DNA of 37,258 bases from CBDUEV01 sp965366365 (lineage in GTDB: Bacteria; Actinomycetota; Acidimicrobiia; Spongiisociales; JAENVV01): NCBI GenBank assembly GCA_965366365.1, contig CBDUEV010000025.1:1-37258 (forward strand). The letters are read 5' to 3'. The notes beneath the pieces were generated by a model that was given only the letters and a program-made list of their open reading frames with translations, was not told the origin of the DNA and searched no databases. The translations under genes and the position numbers were made by a program. This document shows positions 17,939 through 24,786 of this stretch, in pieces; positions within the stretch are counted from its first letter, which is position 1, and every line of letters starts with the position of its first letter.

Positions 17939-18373
17939 ATGCCGGCACAAGCACTACTTGTATTACTGGTCATCGCGCTCGCATGGGCGGTGTATCTGGT
18001 ACCCCCACTTCTGAATTCCCGTCGAGAGACGCCGTTGGCTTCCACCGAGGAGTACAACCGGGTCACTCGTCGTCTATCGACCGTCCAGGCAGACGGCACC
18101 GCGCCGGTGCCGGTCAGTCGCAACCAGGTCCTGGGCCGCCGCCGGCGAATCCTGGCTGTTCTCATTGCCGGGGCGATCGGCACTCTGATCTACTCAGTGG
18201 TGCAGGGCAGCATCAGCACCCTTCTCGTCCACCTCGTGATCGACGCTGCGACAGCGTGGTACGTGGCGATGCTCCTGCAGATCAAGCAGAGCCGAACGGT
18301 GACACAACTCCGCCCAGCGGTGGTCCATGCGCCGATCGAAGAGCGGGCCAGCGTCAAGGTTGCCGCGAGCTGA
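17939..18373 (+). CDS. short SepX/GlpR-like divisome membrane protein
   Basis: The N-terminus, ALAWAVYLVPPLLNSRRETP followed by TEEYNRVTRRLS, matches the divisome protein SepX of Streptomyces and GlpR of Corynebacterium: a membrane helix ending in W-A-Y-L-V-P, then an arginine-rich stretch. Those proteins are usually longer (over 300 residues); this one has 144, with a second hydrophobic hairpin at about residues 63-105 and a short tail, so the cytosolic linker is reduced. GlpR is the membrane receptor for the MoeA-like protein Glp, and moeA lies three genes upstream, which supports the assignment. AAGG precedes the ATG. The role in division is inferred. Confidence 0.7.
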   Translation: MPAQALLVLLVIALAWAVYLVPPLLNSRRETPLASTEEYNRVTRRLSTVQADGTAPVPVSRNQVLGRRRRILAVLIAGAIGTLIYSVVQGSISTLLVHLVIDAATAWYVAMLLQIKQSRTVTQLRPAVVHAPIEERASVKVAAS

Positions 18374-18380
18374 TCGTCTC

Positions 18381-19001
18381 GTGGTCGACCCTGATCTGTC
18401 GGCCGTCGAAGCTCAAGTCCGATCCCACCTCGAAGACAAGTACCGCGCTCGCGAGTTGGGCATCAAGAACAGTCGCCTGGTCGTCCGATGCTCCGCCAAC
18501 GCCATCCGCAGTATGCACCGCGGCGACTTCGACTCCGCCCAGCGCTTGTTGGACGAGGCCGCCGCCATGTTGGCCGAATCACGCCAGGCGCTCGCTCCGC
18601 ACCCCGACATTCTCTACGCCGGCTTCGTCTCCGACGCTGCCAAGGAGTACGCCGAAGCCACCCTGACCGCGGCTCTGATTCAAGGAAAGCCGCTTCCGCC
18701 ACCGGACGACCTGGCCGTGGAGGCGGCGCCCTACCTGAATGGGCTTGGAGAAGCGGTCGGCGAACTACGAAGACATCTCCTCGACCTTCTGCGCGCCGGG
18801 CACATCGCCAAGGCGGAGCAGACCTTGGAGGCTATGAGCCAGGTGATGGATCTCCTGGCTTCGCTCGACTACCCGGACGCCATGACCGGAGGTCTGCGTC
18901 GAACGACGGATGTCGCCCGGGCCCTCATCGAGCGGAGCCGGGCCGATCTCACGAACACGGTCGTGCAGGAACGCCTGATCGACGAACTTCGCAAGGCGTG
19001 A
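18381..19001 (+). CDS. translin-family RNA-binding protein (COG2178-like)
   Basis: This all-helical 206-residue protein matches the translin/TRAX family, which in eukaryotes forms the C3PO endoribonuclease and in archaea forms related oligomers. Recognisable blocks are NSRLVVRCSANAIRSMHRGDF, YAGFVSDAAKEYAEA, YLNGLGEAVGELRRHLLDLLR and LDYPDAMTGGLRRTTDVAR. The KEYAEA motif gives two glutamates three residues apart (Glu89, Glu92), as in the TRAX active site, and Glu124 sits where TRAX has its third acid (Asp), so catalysis is possible but unproven. The GTG start lies 7 nt after the SepX-like stop; an ATG at 18327 would overlap that gene. Translins are uncommon in bacteria. Confidence 0.8.
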   Translation: MVDPDLSAVEAQVRSHLEDKYRARELGIKNSRLVVRCSANAIRSMHRGDFDSAQRLLDEAAAMLAESRQALAPHPDILYAGFVSDAAKEYAEATLTAALIQGKPLPPPDDLAVEAAPYLNGLGEAVGELRRHLLDLLRAGHIAKAEQTLEAMSQVMDLLASLDYPDAMTGGLRRTTDVARALIERSRADLTNTVVQERLIDELRKA

Positions 19002-19033
19002 ACCCCGACTCGGAAGGGTTCGGCGGCTTCGGG

Positions 19034-19107
19034 TGGAGGTGAGGGGATTTGAACCCCTGACTTCTACGTTGCGAACGTAGCGCTCTGCCAGGCTGAGCTA
19101 CACCCCC
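19034..19107 (-). tRNA. tRNA-Ala (CGC)
   Basis: A complete cloverleaf of 74 nt on the minus strand has the anticodon CGC in a 7-nt loop closed by CTACG/CGTAG. The acceptor stem GGGGGTG/CACCTCC contains the G3-T70 pair that is the alanine identity element, and the discriminator is A. CCA is not encoded (ACCC follows). A promoter lies directly upstream. Confidence 0.97.
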
Positions 19108-19253
19108 GAGGGCCAGCATTGTACCCGCGCCGACCGGTATCCCGTCAACGTGGCCGGGCCGCCATTCAGGTGCGGTGAATGTGAGATTCCGAGGTTGGCG
19201 AAGAAGGCGGCGATGACCGCCTTCGTTCCGTTTCCTTCTGCTGCTCCAGCCAT
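19098..19253 (-). pseudogene. truncated remnant of a cation diffusion facilitator (CDF) transporter
   Basis: On the minus strand an ATG at 19253 begins a 51-codon frame whose first 23 residues, including GNGTKAVIAAFFANLGI, match the N-terminus typical of CDF-type cation efflux proteins (GSTKAVxAALxANLGIA). After LGI the match stops: no transmembrane segments follow, and the frame runs through the tRNA-Ala promoter and ends inside the tRNA (TAG at 19098-19100). This looks like the 5' end of a transporter gene left behind by a deletion or rearrangement. No rest of the gene is in the window. The short match makes coincidence possible. Confidence 0.5.
19118..19148 (-). promoter_or_regulatory. tRNA-Ala promoter (TTGACG-19-TACAAT)
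   Basis: On the minus strand TTGACG (19143-19148) and TACAAT (19118-19123) are separated by 19 nt, and the -10 ends 10 nt before the tRNA. The same -10 and spacer length occur before acnA. Confidence 0.6.
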
Positions 19254-19315
19254 GTCGCATACCCTCGGTCTTCCGGCGCAGGGACCATAGCGAACGACTA
19301 CCTCGCCAAGATGGT

Positions 19316-19321
19316 TAACCT
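19316..19321 (+). promoter_or_regulatory. -10 box (TAACCT) for the lipoprotein metallopeptidase
   Basis: TAACCT ends exactly 6 nt before the ATG at 19328, and there is no ribosome site, as expected of a leaderless message. No obvious -35 was found. Confidence 0.45.
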
Positions 19322-19327
19322 GTCGCC

Positions 19328-20650
19328 ATGCAAAAGACCCTCATCGGTGGCCTCATCGCGATCGCGCTCATGGCGTCGGCGTGTGGATTCGGCACCACCA
19401 CCGAAACGACCAGCACGGGGGATCTGCCCGCCTCCACCACCGTTCCGGTCGAAACCACCACCACCACCGAGCCGCCGGCGCGGCCAACGACGTCCTTGGC
19501 GGTGACGCCCGGAACGACGGACCAGGCACTGCTCGATGCGATCGACGAGTTGATCGTGATCACCGAGCAGGTGCGGGGGTTGGCGTTCCTCGAGAAGCCC
19601 ACGATCACCGTGGTCACCGAGACCGAACTGGCGGAACGGGTGCGCGACCTCATCGAGGAAGAATTGGATCCAGAGGAGACAGCCGAGTCCGAGGCGCTGT
19701 TCGAGTTGCTCGGCATTCTCGATCCCACCGTCGAGTTGGGGCGCCTCTATGCAGACCTCTACGCCGAGCAGGTGGCCGGCTACTACGACGGCGACGCCAA
19801 GGAAATGGTGATTCCTTCGGGCCAGGAACTCACCTCGCTTCAGAAGCTGACGGTCGTGCACGAACTGGTCCACGCGCTTACCGACCAGCATTTCGACTTC
19901 AACAGTCTTGGTGAGCGCCTCGACGACGAGGAGCGCTACGAGGAGGCGGCCGGGTTGCAGGCACTGGTCGAGGGCGACGCCTCCTGGGCCGAACTCATCT
20001 ATTACCAGACGTTCATGTCGGCGGAAGAACAAGAAGCGGTGCTCGTCGAATCGGGACAGATCGAGACCGGTGTCCTGGATCAGACCCCTGACTTCCTGCG
20101 CGATCTCCTCGTGTTTCCCTACGACTTCGAAGGTGGCGGAGCGAGCTTCGTCGCTGATCTGTGGCTGGCCGAGCGCTCCTTCGCGGCCGTCGACGAAGCG
20201 TACGCCGACCCTCCGACGACCACCGAGCAAATCGTTGACCCGGCGCGGTATCGAAACCGGGAGTTGCCGATCGACGTGCAGCTCCCTGACACGACATTGG
20301 ACGGCTACGAGGTCGTGGACGAAGGTGTCTGGGGCCAGGTCGGTTTCGAGTTTCTCTTTGCCCAGGCGCTGCCGGTGGCCGATGCCGAGCGCGCCTCCGT
20401 CGGATGGGGTGGCGACGAGTATCGAGTCCTCTATGACGGCGAACAGACGGTCTTCGTCGTTCACTACGTCGGCGACTCGACGACTGACGAGGCGGAGATG
20501 GCCGACGTGCTCGACTCTTTCGTTGAGGTCCAGATCCCGACGGAGAACTCTGCCTACGTCGGCACTTCCGACGAAGGAGGGGTGGTGTTCGTGGTGTCGA
20601 GCGGCCCGGACGCCGCAGAGGTCGCCAACCTCCTCCTCCCTGGCTTCTGA
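19328..20650 (+). CDS. lipoprotein zinc metallopeptidase (HExxH)
   Basis: The 440-residue protein has a lipoprotein signal peptide with lipobox LMASAC (lipidated Cys19), then a Thr-rich linker (about 22-60), so it is tethered outside the membrane. The zinc-peptidase motif HELVH is at residues 178-182 (VVHELVHALTDQHFDF), and a downstream glutamate, Glu215 in ALVEGDAS, fits the third zinc ligand of gluzincins. Similar HELxHALxDQ proteins are scattered among actinobacteria and archaea without a known substrate. Its C-terminal half has no recognised domain. It stands alone, with a TAACCT box six bases before the start. Confidence 0.8.
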   Translation: MQKTLIGGLIAIALMASACGFGTTTETTSTGDLPASTTVPVETTTTTEPPARPTTSLAVTPGTTDQALLDAIDELIVITEQVRGLAFLEKPTITVVTETELAERVRDLIEEELDPEETAESEALFELLGILDPTVELGRLYADLYAEQVAGYYDGDAKEMVIPSGQELTSLQKLTVVHELVHALTDQHFDFNSLGERLDDEERYEEAAGLQALVEGDASWAELIYYQTFMSAEEQEAVLVESGQIETGVLDQTPDFLRDLLVFPYDFEGGGASFVADLWLAERSFAAVDEAYADPPTTTEQIVDPARYRNRELPIDVQLPDTTLDGYEVVDEGVWGQVGFEFLFAQALPVADAERASVGWGGDEYRVLYDGEQTVFVVHYVGDSTTDEAEMADVLDSFVEVQIPTENSAYVGTSDEGGVVFVVSSGPDAAEVANLLLPGF

Positions 20651-20694
20651 TCGAAGGGGTTCCCTCTAAGGCGGGCCTGCGATACGGTGCCGGC

Positions 20695-21084
20695 GTGTTC
20701 CGATTCACGTGCGATTCCTGGTCGTCGGTGCCTGCAGGGGTGGCCGGCACCTTTTCGAAAAGGTGGAAGGGACTCCGCCCGCGCTGTTCCGGCCGAGGGA
20801 TGTGGTTCCCGGGGACACCTTCCGTCCATTCCTTCGGGATGCGTGAACCCCTGCTGGCGGTGGCGCTCGGGAAGGAACTCCAGGTTCTCGCCGTCCGGCG
20901 CCTCCCTCCGTGGCGCGTCGCCTCGGTGAGAGGAGCGGCCTCCTGGCTCGAGCTGCCCGCACTCCATGCGAGACCGCCCGTTGGGGCGGAACTGGCGATG
21001 GTCCCTATCGTAGAACCATGCCCGGCACCCTCTACGTCTGTTCGACCCCCATCGGGAACCTCGGAGACATCTCCGAGCGGTTGA
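20695..21084 (+). CDS. doubtful small ORF in the gap before rsmI
   Basis: The 368-nt stretch between the metallopeptidase and rsmI (20651-21017) has no convincing gene. This 129-codon frame starts with GTG exactly 6 nt after a TACGGT box (20683-20688), the pattern of other starts in this window, but its product matches nothing I recognise, has an odd composition, and overlaps the start of rsmI by 67 bases. An alternative is that the TACGGT box drives rsmI with a long leader, which would contain the 18-bp palindrome at 20748-20765. Confidence 0.22.
   Translation: MFRFTCDSWSSVPAGVAGTFSKRWKGLRPRCSGRGMWFPGTPSVHSFGMREPLLAVALGKELQVLAVRRLPPWRVASVRGAASWLELPALHARPPVGAELAMVPIVEPCPAPSTSVRPPSGTSETSPSG
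20748..20765. repeat. 18-bp perfect palindrome
   Basis: CACCTTTTCGAAAAGGTG is a perfect palindrome with an A/T-rich core in otherwise GC-rich DNA. It is not followed by a T-run, so it is not a standard terminator. It is also flanked by GGTGCC/GGCACC inverted repeats (20728-20733, 20746-20751). It could be an operator or an RNA stem. Confidence 0.6.
21006..21011 (+). promoter_or_regulatory. -10 box (TATCGT) for leaderless rsmI
   Basis: TATCGT ends exactly 6 nt before the rsmI ATG, and no Shine-Dalgarno sequence is present. Confidence 0.45.
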
Positions 21085-21848
21085 AGTCGACTCTCGGGGC
21101 AGTCGACGTCGTCTTTGCCGAAGACACCCGCCGGACCGGAAAGCTGCTCGCCGTGATCGGAGTGTCCGTTCCCATGCGCTCCTATTTCGTCGGCAACGAG
21201 GCGGAGCGGGCCGAGGAACTCGCCGAGCGGCTGGCGGCAGGAGAGAAGGTAGCCCTCTTGTCCGACGCCGGGACCCCCTCCGTGGCCGATCCGGGTCTTT
21301 CGGCGGTCCGGGTGGCGCTTGATGTCGGAGCCGTTGTCACGCCCATCCCCGGACCCAGCGCCGTCACCGCCGCTCTGGCGGTGGCCGACGTGCCGACCGA
21401 GCGCTTCGTCTTCGAGGGTTTCCTTCCTCGGAAGGGGAGAGAACGGGCGGTCCGGATAGGCGACATGGCCGGCGAATCGCGCACCACCGTCTTCTTCACC
21501 ACGGGGAATCGAATCGGCAAGGATCTCACCGATCTCGCCGCCCGGTGCGAACCGAACCGGCGGTTGGTGGTCGCCCGGGAACTCACCAAACTCCACGAGG
21601 AGATCTGGCGAGGCACCCTCGAGGAGGCCCAGTCACGCTGGACGGAGGGACGCGGCGAGTTCACGGTGGTGCTGGAACCCGCCGCCCCCGAAGCCGCGGT
21701 CTCACTGGAGGAAGCCACCGCGATCGTGCGGAGCCGAATCGAGCAAGGGGTCTCGATGAAGGACGCCGTCCGTGAGGTAGCCGAAGGCGTGGGTGTCAGG
21801 AAGAGAGAGCTGTACGCGGCCGTACTTGCCCAGGAATCAGGCGGATGA
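21018..21848 (+). CDS. rsmI: 16S rRNA (cytidine1402-2'-O)-methyltransferase
   Basis: RsmI methylates the ribose of C1402 in the decoding centre of 16S rRNA using SAM. The 276-residue protein has the tetrapyrrole-methylase-like fold with LYVCSTPIGNLGDIS, FAEDTRR, VALLSDAGTPSVADPG, TPIPGPSAVTAAL and the C-terminal REVAEGVGVRKRELYAAVL helix pair. The ATG at 21018 begins directly at the family N-terminus; earlier in-frame starts from 20910 add unrelated residues. It is the first of the rRNA and isoprenoid housekeeping genes here and converges with the AbrB-type gene, overlapping by 12 bases. Confidence 0.95.
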   Translation: MPGTLYVCSTPIGNLGDISERLKSTLGAVDVVFAEDTRRTGKLLAVIGVSVPMRSYFVGNEAERAEELAERLAAGEKVALLSDAGTPSVADPGLSAVRVALDVGAVVTPIPGPSAVTAALAVADVPTERFVFEGFLPRKGRERAVRIGDMAGESRTTVFFTTGNRIGKDLTDLAARCEPNRRLVVARELTKLHEEIWRGTLEEAQSRWTEGRGEFTVVLEPAAPEAAVSLEEATAIVRSRIEQGVSMKDAVREVAEGVGVRKRELYAAVLAQESGG

Positions 21849-22085
21849 TCGGCCGTTGAGCTGACTGCGGCAATCGAGGCAGAGGCCTTTGCCCTTGAAC
21901 GGCGTCACGTCCTCGGTTGCTCCACAGAACGTGCAGGTGGCTTCGAGTTTTCGAATGACGATCGAGTCGCCTTCTACCGAGATGGTAAGGCGATCCCCTT
22001 CTTGAATATTGAACAGGCGCCGAGTTTCGGCCGGGACGACGACCCGCCCGAGATCATCGATCTTGCGGACCATTCCGGTATCCAT
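21837..22085 (-). CDS. AbrB/SpoVT-family regulator with C-terminal zinc ribbon
   Basis: Residues 1-48 form a swapped-hairpin AbrB domain (GMVRKIDDLGRVVVPAETRRLFNIQEGDRLTISV). The rest is a short zinc ribbon with Cys51, Cys54, Cys69 and Cys72 (CTFC, CLDC). Such proteins bind DNA as dimers or tetramers and act as transition-state regulators; the targets here are unknown. The ATG at 22085 has GGAGG five bases upstream, giving 82 residues. A longer frame upstream is not conserved. It is divergent from tatD, and a palindrome lies in the shared promoter region. Confidence 0.9.
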   Translation of the reverse strand: MDTGMVRKIDDLGRVVVPAETRRLFNIQEGDRLTISVEGDSIVIRKLEATCTFCGATEDVTPFKGKGLCLDCRSQLNGRSSA

Positions 22086-22148
22086 TGTTCCTCCATGCCG
22101 TGTTGGCTTCACCGCACGTCGAACTATCCCTGGCGGCTGTGGAGCGGG

Positions 22149-22176
22149 ATTGTACCTCTTTCTCGACACTGTGTCG
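22149..22176 (-). promoter_or_regulatory. abrB-type promoter with palindromic operator
   Basis: A TACAAT -10 on the minus strand (22149-22154) is preceded by the perfect inverted repeat CGACAC-T-GTGTCG (22164-22176), which lies in the promoter spacer and partly overlaps a weak TTACGA -35. It also sits 14 nt upstream of the tatD start, so both genes could be affected. Confidence 0.5.
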
Positions 22177-22190
22177 TAATTGGGAGCGGC

Positions 22191-22964
22191 ATGGCTTCGA
22201 GTACTCTCTCGAGCCGGATGTGGGTAGACACGCATTGCCATCTCCAATTGACAGACCGAGACCCGGCAGCCCTCCTGCAGGCCGCTCCCGACGTGTCATG
22301 GCTGGTGGCGCCCGGCGTCGATGCCGCCTCGTCGGAGGCCTCCGTTCGGCTGGCCGAGCGTTTTCCGACCGTGCTCGCCACCACCGGACTCCACCCCCAC
22401 GACGCCGAGCACTGGGACTCCCAGCGCGGCGCCATCGAACGACTCCTCCCGTTTGCCTCGGCGATCGGCGAAACGGGGCTCGACTACTACCGAAACCTGT
22501 CGCCTCCCGAAGATCAACGACGAGCTTTCGGTGATCAGCTGCAGCTCGCCGGTGACCACGACCTGCCCATCATCATCCACTGCCGGGACGCCTTTGCAGA
22601 TGTCTACGACATGGTGGAGCTCGCCGAAGCGGGGGAGAGGGCCATCCTGCACTGCTGGACCGGCGGCCCCCGATGGTCGAAGAGGTTTCTCGAACTCGGT
22701 GTGACCTTCTCGTTCGCCGGCCCGGTGGCCTTTGAAACCGGCGACACGGTGCGCCGAGGGGCGGCAATCGTGCCGCCGCACCGGGCCATGGTTGAAACCG
22801 ACACGCCCTATCTAGCGCCTCCTCCACATCGCGGCGAGGACAACGAACCGGCCCACGTGGCCCTGGTCGGTGCTGCCCTGGCCGGCGTGTGGGGGTTGCC
22901 CGTCGAGAAGGTCGCCGAGCTGACGTCGGCCAAAGCCGCCGAAGTGTTCGGACGCCATGGCTGA
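22191..22964 (+). CDS. tatD: TatD-family metal-dependent hydrolase (DNase)
   Basis: TatD proteins are TIM-barrel metal-dependent nucleases active on DNA ends. The 257-residue protein has the metal ligands VDTHCHL near the N-terminus, then TGLHPHDAEHW, IGETGLDYYRN, IIIHCRDA, LHCWTG and the C-terminal ETDTPYLAPPPHRG. The start at 22191 has GGGAG four bases upstream; a second ATG at 22218 would remove nine residues and is equally close to the conserved domain. rsmA overlaps its end by eight bases. Actinobacteria often have rpf between tatD and rsmA; none is present here. Confidence 0.93.
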   Translation: MASSTLSSRMWVDTHCHLQLTDRDPAALLQAAPDVSWLVAPGVDAASSEASVRLAERFPTVLATTGLHPHDAEHWDSQRGAIERLLPFASAIGETGLDYYRNLSPPEDQRRAFGDQLQLAGDHDLPIIIHCRDAFADVYDMVELAEAGERAILHCWTGGPRWSKRFLELGVTFSFAGPVAFETGDTVRRGAAIVPPHRAMVETDTPYLAPPPHRGEDNEPAHVALVGAALAGVWGLPVEKVAELTSAKAAEVFGRHG

Positions 22965-23772
22965 GCCCCAAACCGTCCAGCGAGTCCGCGAGCTGCTCGA
23001 ACGGCACGGTCGCCACCCACGCAAGGCGCTGGGGCAGCATTTCCTGGCCGACCCGAACCTGGTGCGCAAGATCATCGTCGACGCCCGCCTCGAACCAGGC
23101 TCCCGGGTGTTGGAGATCGGTGCGGGGACAGGCACTCTCACTGCGGCCCTCGCCTCGGCCGGCCACCCGGTCCTCGCCTACGAGATCGATGACGACCTGG
23201 GGGACCTTCTCGAGGAGGTCCTGGCCGGCCTGGATGTGGACATGAGGTTCGAGGACGCCATGGACGTCGACTTCGCGGCGGTGCTCGGCGACGGGCCTTG
23301 GGCCATGGTCGCCAACCTTCCCTACAACGTAGGGACCCCTCTGCTCATGACGCTCCTGCGGTTCGTCCCTGCGATCACCCGATTCGCCGTCATGGTGCAG
23401 CGCGAGGTCGCCGATCGGATCGTCGCCGAGCCGGGGTCCAAGCAATACGGGATCCCGTCGGTGGTCGCCGCGTTGCACAGTCGGCGTCTCGATTGGTTCC
23501 GGGTTCCTCCGCAGGTTTTCGTCCCTCCTCCCTCCGTCGGTTCGGCTGTGGTCATCCTGGAACGGATCCCCGCACCCGCCGCGGCTGAACGCGCCGTAGA
23601 GCTGGCCCAGGCCGCCTTCGGGCAACGCCGCAAGATGGTGCGCGCCTCGTTGCGCGGCGCTCTCGACGATCCGGTCACCGTGCTCGAACGGGCGGGTCTC
23701 GACCCCACCCGACGGGCCGAGAACCTGGCGCCTTCCGATTACGTGGCCCTGGCGGAAGCCGAGGCACTGTGA
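22957..23772 (+). CDS. rsmA: 16S rRNA (adenine1518/1519-N6)-dimethyltransferase
   Basis: RsmA (KsgA) dimethylates two adjacent adenines near the 3' end of 16S rRNA, a late step in small-subunit assembly. The 271-residue sequence carries KALGQHFLADPNLV, the SAM motif LEIGAGTGTLT, the acidic EID, the catalytic NLPYNV, and the C-terminal GQRRKMVRASLRG helix. It overlaps tatD and is followed after 10 nt by ispE, so the three form one operon. Confidence 0.96.
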   Translation: MAEPQTVQRVRELLERHGRHPRKALGQHFLADPNLVRKIIVDARLEPGSRVLEIGAGTGTLTAALASAGHPVLAYEIDDDLGDLLEEVLAGLDVDMRFEDAMDVDFAAVLGDGPWAMVANLPYNVGTPLLMTLLRFVPAITRFAVMVQREVADRIVAEPGSKQYGIPSVVAALHSRRLDWFRVPPQVFVPPPSVGSAVVILERIPAPAAAERAVELAQAAFGQRRKMVRASLRGALDDPVTVLERAGLDPTRRAENLAPSDYVALAEAEAL

Positions 23773-23782
23773 AGGGCACCCC

Positions 23783-24640
23783 GTGAAGCTGGCCGCCGCC
23801 GCCAAGGTCAATCTCACCTTGCATGTGTTTCCGCCCGACCGGCAGGGCTATCACCCGCTGCGGTCCTGGGCCGTCTCGGTGGGTTGGACAGACGAGCTCA
23901 GCGTGGACTGGTCGGAGGATGGGGACGACTTCACCTTCCACGGCCCAGCCGTGGGCGAAGACTTCCCCATCGACGAGTCGAACCTGGTCTGGCAGGCGGT
24001 GCGATTGGCGCGGTCCGAGACGGGGCTCGATCGCCCGATGCGACTGGAATTGACGAAGAACATCCCCACCGGTGCCGGACTGGCGGGAGGAAGTGCCGAC
24101 GCGGCGGCCGCCCTGGTGGCGCTCGATGAGTTGATGGGAACCACGCTGGCGCCGGATCGAGCACCGAAACTGGGGTCGGATATCCGATTTTGCCTCTCGG
24201 GGGGGTCTGCCCTCATGGAGGGCCGAGGGGAACGCCTCACGCCACATCCCGCCCCTTCGGGCGTGGTACTGGGAATCGTGGTTCCTCCCTTCGAGCTCTC
24301 CACGGCCGCCGTCTACGCCTCCTGGGACCGACTGGGCGGTCCGGAAGGCAAGCCTGTCCCAGCGCGTCGACTCCCTCCCGGCCTCCGCGACGGAATCCCG
24401 CTGCGCAATGACCTGTATCCGGCGGCACTCGTCTTGGAGCCGGCGATCGGCGAGTGGATGGCCGAACTCGAAAGGCGGTGGGGTTGTCCCGTCCTCATGT
24501 CGGGAAGTGGCTCAGCCCTGTTTGGCATGTTCGGCGATCTCGGTGAGGCGAGCGAGGCGGTGAGCGAAGCACCGTCCGGGCATCGCGGGGTCCGAGCGGC
24601 CGAGCTGAACTCGACTGGAGTCGAGTTCGTCGAACGTTAG
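23783..24640 (+). CDS. ispE: 4-diphosphocytidyl-2-C-methyl-D-erythritol kinase
   Basis: IspE phosphorylates CDP-methylerythritol in the non-mevalonate isoprenoid pathway. The GHMP-kinase motifs are AAAKVNLTLHV (catalytic Lys8), the ATP loop IPTGAGLAGGSADAAAAL, and the catalytic Asp133 in GSDIRFCLSGG, with the C-terminal MSGSGSALFGMF. Its 285 residues are the family size. The glycine-rich loop reads LAGGSADAA instead of the more common LGGGSSNAA, as in other actinobacteria. The GTG start follows AAGGG by six bases. The downstream hairpin and tRNA-Gln end the run. Confidence 0.94.
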   Translation: MKLAAAAKVNLTLHVFPPDRQGYHPLRSWAVSVGWTDELSVDWSEDGDDFTFHGPAVGEDFPIDESNLVWQAVRLARSETGLDRPMRLELTKNIPTGAGLAGGSADAAAALVALDELMGTTLAPDRAPKLGSDIRFCLSGGSALMEGRGERLTPHPAPSGVVLGIVVPPFELSTAAVYASWDRLGGPEGKPVPARRLPPGLRDGIPLRNDLYPAALVLEPAIGEWMAELERRWGCPVLMSGSGSALFGMFGDLGEASEAVSEAPSGHRGVRAAELNSTGVEFVER

Positions 24641-24648
24641 ACTGGTCC

Positions 24649-24664
24649 GGCGGAGACGTCCGCC
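24649..24664 (+). terminator. hairpin between ispE and tRNA-Gln
   Basis: GGCGGA-GACG-TCCGCC is a perfect 6-bp stem with a 4-nt loop six bases before the tRNA. It lacks a T-run, so it may be a processing signal rather than a terminator. A TAGACT box (24638-24643) overlaps the end of ispE and could drive the tRNA. Confidence 0.35.
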
Positions 24665-24670
24665 ACCCTT

Positions 24671-24742
24671 TGGGGGGTGGTGTAATTGGTAGCACGGCGG
24701 GTTTTGGTCCCGTTAGTACGGGTTCGATTCCTGTCCCCCCAG
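24671..24742 (+). tRNA. tRNA-Gln (TTG)
   Basis: A complete cloverleaf has the anticodon TTG, the acceptor pair T1-A72 and a G discriminator, both typical of glutamine tRNA. The T-arm is ACGGG-TTCGATT-CCTGT. CCA is encoded at 24743-24745. It lies between ispE and glmU. Confidence 0.98.
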
Positions 24743-24786
24743 CCAACAGCCGATCGGCGATCGGGAACACAACGGGAAGGTTGCCC

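Noticed and set aside
19203..19224. An 8-bp perfect hairpin read as a terminator
   Set aside because: It falls in the CDF-like coding remnant (KAVIAAFF), has no T-run, and does not follow a gene end on either strand.
19034..19327. A tRNA-linked integration site
   Set aside because: No duplicated tRNA 3' end, integrase or mobility gene is nearby on either side.
20013..21596. A 527-codon minus-strand frame over the metallopeptidase and rsmI
   Set aside because: The product is low-complexity and rich in Arg, Pro and Ser, and it lies opposite two well-supported genes.
24670..24786. An N-terminal extension of glmU from 24670
   Set aside because: It would translate tRNA-Gln. The ATG at 24787 has a ribosome site and begins at the family N-terminus.
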